Positions 1-6,008 are shown, numbered from the stretch's first letter. The stretch: DNA of 8,947 nucleotides from Bacillota bacterium (GCA_006226985.1 SBGC01000034.1:1-8947); one strand, 5' to 3'. Numbers and translations: made by a program. The notes: a model not told the origin generated them from the sequence alone.

Positions 1-3
1 TCA

Positions 4-32
4 TTGCAATAAACTTGACTTTTTAGTATAAT
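4..32 (+). promoter_or_regulatory. Sigma-A-type promoter of the lipoprotein gene
   Basis: TTGCAA at 4-9 and a consensus TATAAT at 27-32 are separated by 17 bp. Transcription would start near 39 and give a leader of about 30 nt that contains the AGGAGG ribosome binding site. A second TTGACT at 15-20 lies too close to this -10 to serve it. The call rests on sequence only. Confidence 0.75.
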
Positions 33-69
33 GAATACGTAATATAACAATTCTAGGAGGAATTTAATA

Positions 70-1548
70 GTGAAAAAAATGTTTACTTTCTTTTTTGCTG
101 TGCTTATAGCGCTTTCGCTATTTGCTTGTCAAGATGATGAACCAACTACTCCAACGGAACCAACAGATCCAACTGTTGTACCTACGGAACCAACTGCTCT
201 ACCTACTGAAGGTACAGGCTATGGTGTTGTTCATGGTCATTATGTTGGTGTTGTTGATGTTGTAGTTGGAACTGACGGTAACGTTACTTCTGCATCAGTT
301 GAAGAATATTTCTTACCATACAGCTGGGCAAAAGTCGATGTTGCAAGAACTGCAATTGGTTATGGCTTAGTACATGGTCATTATGTAGGCGTAATCGAAG
401 TTACAATTAATGCTGCTGGTAATGTAACAGCTGCTGAAGTTGAAGAATACTTCTTACCTTACAGTGCTGCTAAAGTTGTCGTTGCTGATCCTGAAAACTT
501 ACCTGCTGATGTTATGTCAGTAACTGGTTCAAGAGGAACAAGCTACTATGCTAAATACTTTAGTGTTGATGGCATTTTATTTACTGGTACAGTAAACGGT
601 GATGCACCTGCTCAATCAATTACTTATGCTGCTGATGGTATTGATAATATCGAAGTATGGGTAGAAACTGAAGCTAATGCTAAACGTTATGTTGAAGCTG
701 TTGAAGCTGGTACAGTATTTATTGCTAACGAAGATGGAACTGCTTCTTCATATGCAATGGCTGACAATTCAGCTAAAGTTTCAATGAAGAAATCAGAATC
801 AGGTTATTGGAGTGGTGTTAACTATCCACTAGGATGGGCTGGTAACATGGCTGCATTCGTAACTGCTATTACTGGTACAAAATTAAACGCTTCATTAGAA
901 ACAATCGTTAAAAATACAGAAACAGGTTTCTGGTCAATTGGCACAATCGTTACTGGTGCTACAATGACAGATTTCAAAGACTACTATGAAGTTGCTCAAA
1001 GAGGATATGCTACTGCATTAACAGTTGTTCCTGCAGGTACATTAAGAGTTGCTACTTCAAGAGGTGTTAACCTTTATTCACAATACATCATGGTTGATGG
1101 TATTCTATGGACAGGTTCAGTAACTGGTGAAGGTACTGCCCAAGGTATTGAATACAAATCAATGGGTAGTGAAATTGAAGATTGGGCTGACAATCCTACA
1201 AATGCTAAACGTTACATTGAAGCTGTAGAAGCTGGCTTAGTATTTACTTCAAATGCACAAGGCGAACCAACTAATTGGCCACTTGCTGATAATTCAGCTA
1301 AAGTTTCTATGAAGAAATCAGAATCAGGATACTGGAGTGGTTCAAACTATCCACTTGGTTGGGCTGGTAATATGGCTGAATTCATCGAAGCAATCACAGG
1401 TACAAAACTTGATGCATCGCTTGAATCAATGGTTAAAGATTCAACTACAGGATTCTGGAGCATTGGATCAGTTGTTACTGGTGCTACAATGTCAGATTTC
1501 AAAGACTACTACTCAGTTGCACAAAGAGCTTATAATAACGCTGAATAA
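70..1548 (+). CDS. Repeat-containing lipoprotein with FMN-binding/flavinylation-like motifs
   Basis: This is a predicted surface lipoprotein anchored on the outer face of the membrane. Residues 1-20 form a lipoprotein signal peptide: KK, a hydrophobic stretch, then lipobox LFAC with Cys20. A Thr/Pro/Glu-rich tether follows at about 21-48. Two short repeats (about 50-87 and 97-134) share GYG..HGHYVGV and EEYFLPYS. Two long repeats (about 152-315 and 328-491) share NAKRY(V/I)EAVEAG, SAKVSMKKSESGYWSG and FWSIG..VTGATM(T/S)DFKDYY. The TGATM(T/S) motifs at 295-300 and 470-475 resemble the (S/T)GATx(S/T) site where ApbE links FMN to threonine. The short repeats resemble the first strands of FMN_bind domains (G.Y.G.i.V.v...G.v). 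The Asp that often precedes the motif by three residues is Thr or Ser here. The GTG start is chosen because AGGAGG (55-60) lies 9 nt upstream; the ATG at 79 would be 18 nt away. A redox role is inference. I do not recognise a named ortholog. Confidence 0.85.
   Translation: MKKMFTFFFAVLIALSLFACQDDEPTTPTEPTDPTVVPTEPTALPTEGTGYGVVHGHYVGVVDVVVGTDGNVTSASVEEYFLPYSWAKVDVARTAIGYGLVHGHYVGVIEVTINAAGNVTAAEVEEYFLPYSAAKVVVADPENLPADVMSVTGSRGTSYYAKYFSVDGILFTGTVNGDAPAQSITYAADGIDNIEVWVETEANAKRYVEAVEAGTVFIANEDGTASSYAMADNSAKVSMKKSESGYWSGVNYPLGWAGNMAAFVTAITGTKLNASLETIVKNTETGFWSIGTIVTGATMTDFKDYYEVAQRGYATALTVVPAGTLRVATSRGVNLYSQYIMVDGILWTGSVTGEGTAQGIEYKSMGSEIEDWADNPTNAKRYIEAVEAGLVFTSNAQGEPTNWPLADNSAKVSMKKSESGYWSGSNYPLGWAGNMAEFIEAITGTKLDASLESMVKDSTTGFWSIGSVVTGATMSDFKDYYSVAQRAYNNAE
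217..471 (+). repeat. Two short tandem protein repeats in the lipoprotein
   Basis: Codons 50-87 (217-330) and 97-134 (358-471) encode near-copies spaced 47 residues apart. Shared features are GYG(V/L)VHGHYVGV, a following Val/Ile-rich strand ending in G.VT, and EEYFLPYS.AKV. At DNA level the copies have drifted at third codon positions, so this is an old duplication under protein-level constraint. Confidence 0.85.
523..1536 (+). repeat. Two long (about 165-residue) direct repeats in the lipoprotein
   Basis: Unit A (about 523-1011) and unit B (about 1051-1536) are offset by about 175 codons. The most conserved block is 760-852 against 1285-1377, encoding ADNSAKVSMKKSESGYWSG, then NYPLGWAGNMA; the DNA there is still highly similar. 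The units end in GFWSIG..VTGATM.DFKDYY..AQR. Both keep all aromatic residues and the TGAT motif, suggesting two working copies of one domain. Confidence 0.9.
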
Positions 1549-1567
1549 CTAAAAACGTATAAAAATC

Positions 1568-1597
1568 AAGACCTCATTCACTTGAGGTCTTTTTTTT
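1568..1597 (+). terminator. Intrinsic terminator of the lipoprotein gene
   Basis: A 9-bp perfect stem (AAGACCTCA at 1568-1576 with TGAGGTCTT at 1583-1591) and a 6-nt loop are followed by a run of T to 1597. It sits 20 nt after the lipoprotein stop codon. Confidence 0.9.
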
Positions 1598-1614
1598 ACT
1601 TCTCAAAAATGTAT

Positions 1615-1641
1615 AAAAAAACATGCTCGATTGAGCATGTT
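1615..1641 (-). terminator. Intrinsic terminator of the CNNM/CorC gene pair
   Basis: Read on the minus strand, ACATGCTC (1640-1633), loop AATC, and GAGCATGT (1628-1621) form an 8-bp stem. It is followed by U residues from the A-run at 1615-1621. The stem starts inside the stop codon of the upstream gene. It faces the lipoprotein terminator, so the two convergent units are each closed separately. Confidence 0.85.
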
Positions 1642-2899
1642 ATATGGTTTCTTCTAAATCTGAAGTATCAACTTTTTCAATCTCAACTTCTAATACTTTT
1701 TTTGTATCAGCTGATGTAATCTTCACACGTAAATCTTTATAATAAAACTCATCATTAATATGTCCAATTCGACCCAATTGATCGAGAACCCAACCATTGA
1801 CTGTTGAGAAATCTGGGACATCATCAATACCTAATTTATCAAAAATGTCTTCTAAATCAGCATTGCCTTTGACACGATATTTCTTATCGGTTATTTCAAC
1901 GAATTGTTCAATGATTTCATCATGTTCATCCCATATATCACCAACAATTTCTTCTAAGATATCTTCCATTGTGACAATACCAAGTGTCCCACCAAATTCA
2001 TCTTTTACAATCGCCATGTGTGCTTTATTTTCTTTCAGAAGATCTAATAAATTAGATATCTTCATATACTCTGTAACAAAGACAGGTGGCTTTATAATCG
2101 TATCAAGTGGCTGTTTTTCAAGTAAAACCAGGTTGTAGAAATCCTTGTGATTAATAATACCAATAATATGATCAATCGATGTATCATAGACAGGAAGTCT
2201 TGAGTATCCTGAATGTTTAAATGTTTGTGTAATCTTTTTTAACTCGTCTTTTTCTGAAATGGCTACAACTTGAACCCGTGGTGTAAAAATTTCTTCTACT
2301 TTTAAGTCATCAAAGTCAATGACACTTCGAATGAGCTCTCCTTCGTTTTCATTAATACCACCTTCAGATTGAACTTCGGAGACATATGTAAGTAATTCCT
2401 CTTCAGTAATAATGGAGTCATGTTTAAATTTAAATAGCTTATTCATCATTTTTTGAATAAATCCAAAAATAAGACTTAAGGGATATAAAATCCATGAAAA
2501 GAATATGATGATCGGTGTTACTGTTAATGCGAATTTTTCTGGAATCTTTTTAGCTAAACTCTTTGGTGTAATTTCACCAAAAATGAGGACTAACGTTGTC
2601 ATAACAACCGTTGAAATGGTGACACCTGTGTCTGGCCAGTATTTAACAAATAAGACAGTTGCTATTGAAGCGGATGCAATATTCACAATATTATTACCAA
2701 TTAAAATGGTAGTAATAAGTTTTTCGAAATTTTCAGAAAGCTTTAAAACTCTTTTTGCTGTTTGATGTCCTTCATTTGCTAAATGTTTAATTTTAATGAT
2801 GTTTAACGACGAAAAAGCAGTCTCAGTTGCAGAAAAAAATGAAGACATTAAAATTAAGAAACCTAAGATTAAAATTTGTATGAGAACATCGTTATTCAT
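1640..2899 (-). CDS. CNNM/CorC (HlyC/CorC) family membrane protein, canonical paralog
   Basis: This membrane protein belongs to the family linked to Mg2+ (or other divalent cation) transport and homeostasis. The 419 residues match the usual length of about 420-440. A CNNM/DUF21 membrane domain covers about 1-155, with hydrophobic segments near 5-28, 62-86, 96-115 and 124-150. It carries the family motifs S20..S23..E26, IGNNIVN (67-73) and GEITPK (108-113), whose polar and acidic residues line the cation site in known structures. A CBS pair spans about 200-325, including RLPVYD, HIIGIIN.KD and GGTLGIVTMEDILEEIVGDI. A CorC_HlyC domain covers about 335-408. The gene starts 9 bp after the stop of its upstream paralog, so the two form an operon. 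The ribosome binding site is weak (GAGTGATA, overlapping the upstream stop), so translational coupling is possible. Transported ion and direction are not settled for this family. Confidence 0.92.
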   Translation of the reverse strand: MNNDVLIQILILGFLILMSSFFSATETAFSSLNIIKIKHLANEGHQTAKRVLKLSENFEKLITTILIGNNIVNIASASIATVLFVKYWPDTGVTISTVVMTTLVLIFGEITPKSLAKKIPEKFALTVTPIIIFFSWILYPLSLIFGFIQKMMNKLFKFKHDSIITEEELLTYVSEVQSEGGINENEGELIRSVIDFDDLKVEEIFTPRVQVVAISEKDELKKITQTFKHSGYSRLPVYDTSIDHIIGIINHKDFYNLVLLEKQPLDTIIKPPVFVTEYMKISNLLDLLKENKAHMAIVKDEFGGTLGIVTMEDILEEIVGDIWDEHDEIIEQFVEITDKKYRVKGNADLEDIFDKLGIDDVPDFSTVNGWVLDQLGRIGHINDEFYYKDLRVKITSADTKKVLEVEIEKVDTSDLEETI

Positions 2900-2908
2900 T
2901 TATATCAC

Positions 2909-4210
2909 TCATTCTAAATCATTATCATTAAGCTCAGGTTTAGTCACCTTCACTTTTGTAATAATGTTGTCACTTGTACCTAATACTTCAAACGTAAATC
3001 CTTCATATTGGATGATAACTTTTTCGTTATCATCAGGGAAGCGACCTAATTGTCCTAAAATAAAACCGGACAATGTATCATAATCATCAACAGGAAGATT
3101 GGCTTCAATGACATCTTCAACATCAGAAATACTGAGTAACCCATCAATTTCATAGGTTATATCATCGATTTGTTTAATTTCTTCTTCCTCTTCATCGTAT
3201 TCATCAAAAATATTACCAACGATTTCTTCAATCAAGTCTTCAATCGTTACTATACCTGCTGTTCCACCATATTCATCTAAGACAATCGCAATGTGGTTCT
3301 TCTGTTTTTGCATTTCCTTAAATAATTCACTTGTCTTTTTAGATTCTGGAATGAAGTAAGGTGGTCTAATCATGCTGCGAATCGAAAATTTTTCGTCCGG
3401 ATTATCTAAATACTTCAGTAAATCTTTAACATGCAGGGTACCTATAATATGGTCAATACTTTCTTCATAAACAGGAAAGCGTGTAAATTGTTCTGTCTTA
3501 ACATACTCGATAACTTGTGCTCGGGTTGACTTTACATTGAGTGCAGATATTTCAGTACGATGTGTCATAATTTCATCAACAGTAGTATCTGAGAAGTCAA
3601 AAATGTTTTGAATCATTTCGCTTTCTTCTTCCTCAATATTACCTGTTTTAGAACTTGCTTCAACAATCGTACGGATTTCTTCTTCAGTCATCTTACGTTC
3701 TTGATCACTTGGATCTAAACCAAATAAACGTCCTACAACATTTGAAATCCAATATAATACAACTAAAATTGGTTTAAGTAAGAATGTGACAATCGTAACA
3801 AATCCAATCGTGCCATATGCAATTTGATGAGGGTATTTATTTCCTAATCGCTTAGGTATTAACTGTCCAAAAACTACATGAAACACAAGTAAAAATAACG
3901 CAATAATCACGATAACAAGTTGTTCAATATAAGAATTATTCATATTTAACCATATGATAACATCTTGTTTGAATGCATCTAAAGCAATCGCACCATTCAC
4001 TAAAGCTAAGAGTGTAATCATCACTTGAATAGCCGTTAAATACGAACGTTGATGTGTATTGAATTTTAGGATTTTTATAGCTCTTTTATGACCATCTTCA
4101 GCATCCTCTTTGACTTTATTATCACTAGTAGCAATAATAGCTGTCTCAGAAGCTTGTAATATGGCTGTTAAAATAATAAGAATAATCATACTGATAATAG
4201 GCATTAACAT
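2909..4210 (-). CDS. CNNM/CorC family membrane protein, divergent paralog with Gln in the GE..PK motif
   Basis: This is the first gene of the two-gene operon: 433 residues with the same domain order as its neighbour. A CNNM/DUF21 domain covers about 1-160, with hydrophobic segments near 3-27, 58-82, 95-113 and 130-158. A CBS pair spans about 210-335, with RFPVYE, HIIGTLHVKDLL and GGTAGIVTIEDLIEEIVGNI. An acidic stretch lies at 336-345 (DEYDEEEEEI), and a CorC_HlyC domain follows at about 350-424. SETAII (21-26) is kept, but two cation-site motifs differ from the neighbour. GEITPK is replaced by GQLIPK (115-120; codon CAG at 3865-3863, one base from Glu GAG). The GNN motif is replaced by IQVMITLLALVNG. 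This could mean changed ion selectivity or a regulatory role. The start at 4210 is supported by GGGGGA (4223-4218) about 7 nt upstream. The gene ends in TGA, used as a true stop. Confidence 0.92.
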   Translation of the reverse strand: MLMPIISMIILIILTAILQASETAIIATSDNKVKEDAEDGHKRAIKILKFNTHQRSYLTAIQVMITLLALVNGAIALDAFKQDVIIWLNMNNSYIEQLVIVIIALFLLVFHVVFGQLIPKRLGNKYPHQIAYGTIGFVTIVTFLLKPILVVLYWISNVVGRLFGLDPSDQERKMTEEEIRTIVEASSKTGNIEEEESEMIQNIFDFSDTTVDEIMTHRTEISALNVKSTRAQVIEYVKTEQFTRFPVYEESIDHIIGTLHVKDLLKYLDNPDEKFSIRSMIRPPYFIPESKKTSELFKEMQKQKNHIAIVLDEYGGTAGIVTIEDLIEEIVGNIFDEYDEEEEEIKQIDDITYEIDGLLSISDVEDVIEANLPVDDYDTLSGFILGQLGRFPDDNEKVIIQYEGFTFEVLGTSDNIITKVKVTKPELNDNDLE

Positions 4211-4353
4211 AAGCTAATCCCCCTTTTTGCAACAAAAAAAGACACTAAAAAAGCATCATCATTGTTTTTTATTATATACGGGTATATGGGATCGTCGATC
4301 CTACTACTGCAATCTTCCATTGTTGTAATTGATTCCTCCATCACATATGTGAT
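4211..4353 (-). promoter_or_regulatory. Leader (5' UTR) of the CNNM/CorC operon, about 140 nt, unassigned
   Basis: This is the transcribed, non-annotated stretch between the predicted start (about 4353) and the first CNNM gene. It begins with a 14-bp perfect palindrome (4340-4353, ATCACATATGTGAT). It also contains inverted repeats at 4289-4301 (GGATCG/CGATCC) and 4274-4287 (ATATAC/GTATAT). A small ORF of 38 codons runs from ATG at 4320 to a stop at 4204-4206, overlapping the CNNM start. Its only Shine-Dalgarno-like site, GGAGG (4339-4335), is 14 nt from that ATG, which is long, so its translation is doubtful. I could not match the leader to a known riboswitch such as the M-box, and I see no intrinsic terminator in it. 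Confidence 0.4.
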
Positions 4354-4359
4354 ATGTAT

Positions 4360-4388
4360 ATGATACACTTTTATATTGAAAAAGTCAA
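4360..4388 (-). promoter_or_regulatory. Sigma-A-type promoter of the CNNM/CorC operon
   Basis: On the minus strand, TTGACT (4388-4383) and TATCAT (4365-4360) are separated by exactly 17 bp, each one base from consensus. The start would fall near 4353, at the edge of the palindrome at 4340-4353, so that palindrome could be an operator or a 5' hairpin. Confidence 0.75.
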
Positions 4389-4410
4389 TAATTAGGTCAA
4401 CTAACACATT

Positions 4411-4427
4411 ATTTACTTTTAGTAAAT
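4411..4427. repeat. 17-bp palindrome between divergent promoters (possible operator)
   Basis: ATTTACT (4411-4417), TTT, AGTAAAT (4421-4427) form a perfect 7-bp inverted repeat. It lies just upstream of the -35 of the riboswitch promoter (4433) and about 23 bp upstream of the -35 of the divergent CNNM promoter (4388). The position suits a regulator acting on both units. It does not look like a transcribed hairpin with a function. The binding protein is unknown. Confidence 0.4.
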
Positions 4428-4432
4428 ATACC

Positions 4433-4461
4433 TTGCTTACATAACACCTGTGTGCTAAAAT
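4433..4461 (+). promoter_or_regulatory. Promoter of the riboswitch/exchanger unit (extended -10)
   Basis: TTGCTT (4433-4438) and TAAAAT (4456-4461) are separated by 17 bp, with an upstream TG (4453-4454) giving an extended -10. The predicted start near 4468 coincides with the first strand of the riboswitch P1 helix, which supports both calls. Confidence 0.7.
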
Positions 4462-4467
4462 AGTTAC

Positions 4468-4552
4468 TGAAGGGGAGTAGTTTTCCTAAATGAGTCGTCA
4501 GTACGGCATAATGCCCGGTTCATTTCAAGCTTTGCTTGTAACGAGACCTTCA
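4468..4552 (+). promoter_or_regulatory. yybP-ykoY (Mn2+-sensing) riboswitch aptamer
   Basis: The conserved yybP-ykoY elements occur in order: GGGGAGTAG (4472-4480), GAGTCGTCA (4492-4500), a helix CGGC..GCCCGG (4504-4518), and AACGAGACC (4540-4548). A side hairpin CAAGC-TTT-GCTTG lies at 4526-4538. P1 forms between TGAAGG (4468-4473) and CCTTCA (4547-4552). Known members bind Mn2+ where the two conserved loops dock. The right strand of P1 is also the left strand of the terminator that follows, so the fold with Mn2+ bound should prevent termination. The switch controls the exchanger gene starting at 4617. Confidence 0.93.
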
Positions 4553-4583
4553 AGACTTTTTCGTCTTGATGGTTTTTATTTTT
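4547..4583 (+). terminator. Riboswitch-controlled intrinsic terminator (expression platform)
   Basis: CCTTCAAGAC (4547-4556) pairs with GTCTTGATGG (4563-4572), with one T-T mismatch and a 6-nt loop. TTTTTATTTTT (4573-4583) follows. The first six bases of the stem are the right strand of aptamer P1, so aptamer closure and terminator formation exclude each other. This layout predicts transcription ON with ligand. Confidence 0.88.
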
Positions 4584-4616
4584 AAATCAAAATTAATCTT
4601 TACAAAGGAGCAGCCC

Positions 4617-5609
4617 ATGTTTTTAGACATTACACTCAATATTTTATTCTTACTTGTTGGCTTTGTGTTCTTAATAAAAGGTGCAGATTTCTTTATCGTT
4701 TCTTCGAGTTCAATTGCACGAAAATTTCATGTTTCACCTTTGGTAATTGGTTTAACATTGGTTGCATTTGGAACATCACTTCCTGAATTAGCTGTTTCTG
4801 TTGCTGCATCGATTTCAGCGAAACAAGCTGGAGCAACTGCGGATATTGCTATGGGTAATGTCATCGGTTCAAATATTGCAAATATTACACTTATTCTCGG
4901 TTTATCAGCAATCATGATGCCAATTGCAGTTAAAAAATCAATGAATAAACAAGAATTACCTTTCTTAATTTTAACAACATTTCTCATTGCTCTTTTTGGA
5001 TTTGCGTTTGCAGATCAAGCCATCGTTTGGTGGGAAGCAATCATTCTACTAATCTTTTTTGCATATTATATGCGATTGATGTTTAAATCGCCAAATGAGC
5101 ATGTCCCCACTGAAGAAATTAAAGTGGTCGATATGAAAAGAGCAGTTATCTTGCTGATTATTGGTCTTGCTGGAGTTACACTTGGTGGTGCACTCGTTAC
5201 TGAAGGTGCAGAATTTATTTCAACTGAAATATTGAAACATTTCATGTCTCCCACAAAAGCCACAACACTTGTTGGTTTAAGTGTCGTTGCACTTGGGACA
5301 TCGCTTCCTGAACTTGTTACATCGGTGATGGCAGCTAAAAAAGGTGAAAATGAAATTGCATTAGGTAATATTGTTGGATCAAACGTATTTAATACACTCC
5401 TTATTGTCGGTTTTGCAGGTATCATAACACCACTTAAGATGAATAGTGATGTCTTAATGGATATGATTATCTTAATCTTTATTACAGGTATTATGGTTTT
5501 CTTTTCAATTACCAAACAAACGATTTCTAAAAAAGAAGGTTGGATACTCTTTGGTATTTACTTCGCATATATTGTTTTCATTATATTAAGAGCTTTAGGT
5601 ATATTCTAA
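4617..5609 (+). CDS. CaCA-family cation exchanger (Na+/Ca2+ antiporter-like, YrbG type), probable Mn2+-regulated exporter
   Basis: This 330-residue integral membrane protein has about ten hydrophobic segments and the two inverted alpha-repeats of the Ca2+:cation antiporter superfamily. Alpha-1 has GTSLPE (52-57) and GNVIGSNIAN (80-89). Alpha-2 has GTSLPE (227-232) and GNIVGSNVFN (250-259). Glu57 and Glu232 are the expected ion-binding acidic residues. A hydrophilic loop at about 156-173 separates the halves. The length fits the family (about 310-330). The start at 4617 is chosen because AAAGGAG (4604-4610) lies 6 nt upstream. An in-frame TTG further upstream, at 4566, lies inside the riboswitch terminator and cannot be the start. 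Control by a yybP-ykoY riboswitch, whose usual targets are Mn2+ exporters, suggests that this exchanger removes Mn2+ (perhaps with Ca2+) from the cytosol. That substrate is inference from the regulator, not from the protein. Confidence 0.93.
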   Translation: MFLDITLNILFLLVGFVFLIKGADFFIVSSSSIARKFHVSPLVIGLTLVAFGTSLPELAVSVAASISAKQAGATADIAMGNVIGSNIANITLILGLSAIMMPIAVKKSMNKQELPFLILTTFLIALFGFAFADQAIVWWEAIILLIFFAYYMRLMFKSPNEHVPTEEIKVVDMKRAVILLIIGLAGVTLGGALVTEGAEFISTEILKHFMSPTKATTLVGLSVVALGTSLPELVTSVMAAKKGENEIALGNIVGSNVFNTLLIVGFAGIITPLKMNSDVLMDMIILIFITGIMVFFSITKQTISKKEGWILFGIYFAYIVFIILRALGIF

Positions 5610-5626
5610 ACTATACACAAACAGAC

Positions 5627-5656
5627 AAAAAGGTCCAATTGCTTGGACCTTTTTTT
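5627..5656. terminator. Bidirectional intrinsic terminator between the exchanger gene and rnpB
   Basis: The stem AAAAAGGTCCAA (5627-5638), loop TTGC and TTGGACCTTTTT (5643-5654) carry U-runs in both directions. It closes the exchanger transcript from the left, 17 nt after its stop. It also closes the RNase P RNA transcript from the right, beginning directly after the 3' strand of its P1 helix. Confidence 0.88.
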
Positions 5657-5658
5657 AT

Positions 5659-6000
5659 TATCAATATGCATAAGCCATGTTCTGTTCCCTTTCGGGTGTG
5701 ACCATTTATCTCTACTAAAAGTAGCGTATACGCCATTTAATTCTTTTGTATACGTGCCCCTACCAAATTTGGGTTGCTAGCTTGAGGGGTTTACCGCGTT
5801 TCATTTATTTGTTTCCAAATAACTCGTTTCTGTGGCACGTTATGTCTAGATCATAGTTTCCCTTAGATCATCGAACGCCGTTACGAATATCGTACCCTAA
5901 GTTATGGTTTCCTTAGGCACAAACACTACATTCATTTCAGAATGTGCTAGCATGGACTTTCCTAACCTATTACAATAGGCTCGGTCACCTTCTATTGACA
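5659..6000 (-). ncRNA. rnpB: RNase P RNA (catalytic subunit of ribonuclease P)
   Basis: This is the ribozyme that cuts the 5' leader from tRNA precursors. On the minus strand the universal core blocks appear in order: GGAAAGTCCATGCTAGCAC (P4 left strand), GTGCCACAGAAACGAG, ACGCGGTAAACCCCTC, AACCCAAATTTGGTAGGGG, AGATAAATGG and ACAGAACATGGCTTAT (P4 right strand). The ends are set by P1: TGTCAATA (6000-5993) pairs with TATTGATA (5666-5659) with one G-U pair, giving about 342 nt. The segment GTAGTGTTTGTGCCTAAGG closely resembles the Bacillus type-B RNA, so I favour type B, with several reduced peripheral stems. Its own promoter ends near the predicted 5' end. No protein gene is needed to explain this 435-bp gap. 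Confidence 0.95.
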
Positions 6001-6008
6001 ACAAAGAG

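Noticed and set aside
15..20. TTGACT as the -35 of the lipoprotein promoter
   Set aside because: It is only 6 bp from the consensus TATAAT at 27-32, and no -10 lies 16-18 bp downstream. TTGCAA at 4-9 has the correct 17-bp spacing.
1337..1552. 71-codon + strand ORF inside the end of the lipoprotein gene
   Set aside because: It is a frame shadow of the conserved second long repeat, with no ribosome binding site and no recognisable protein pattern.
1797..3083. Three + strand ORFs (1797-2138, 2505-2765, 2796-3083) opposite the CNNM genes
   Set aside because: They lie antisense to well-conserved CNNM/CBS coding sequence, with no upstream signals. Their composition is that of reverse-strand shadows.
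4211..4353. M-box (Mg2+) riboswitch ahead of the CNNM operon
   Set aside because: None of the conserved M-box blocks is visible and the leader is too short and unstructured. It is left as an unassigned leader.
4566..4616. In-frame N-terminal extension of the exchanger from a TTG at 4566
   Set aside because: The extension lies inside the riboswitch terminator stem and U-run, has no ribosome binding site, and encodes no family sequence. ATG 4617 has AAAGGAG at the right distance.
4727..5515. Two minus-strand ORFs (4727-4987 and 5066-5515) opposite the exchanger gene
   Set aside because: They are antisense to the alpha-repeats of the exchanger, which are clearly the coding frame.
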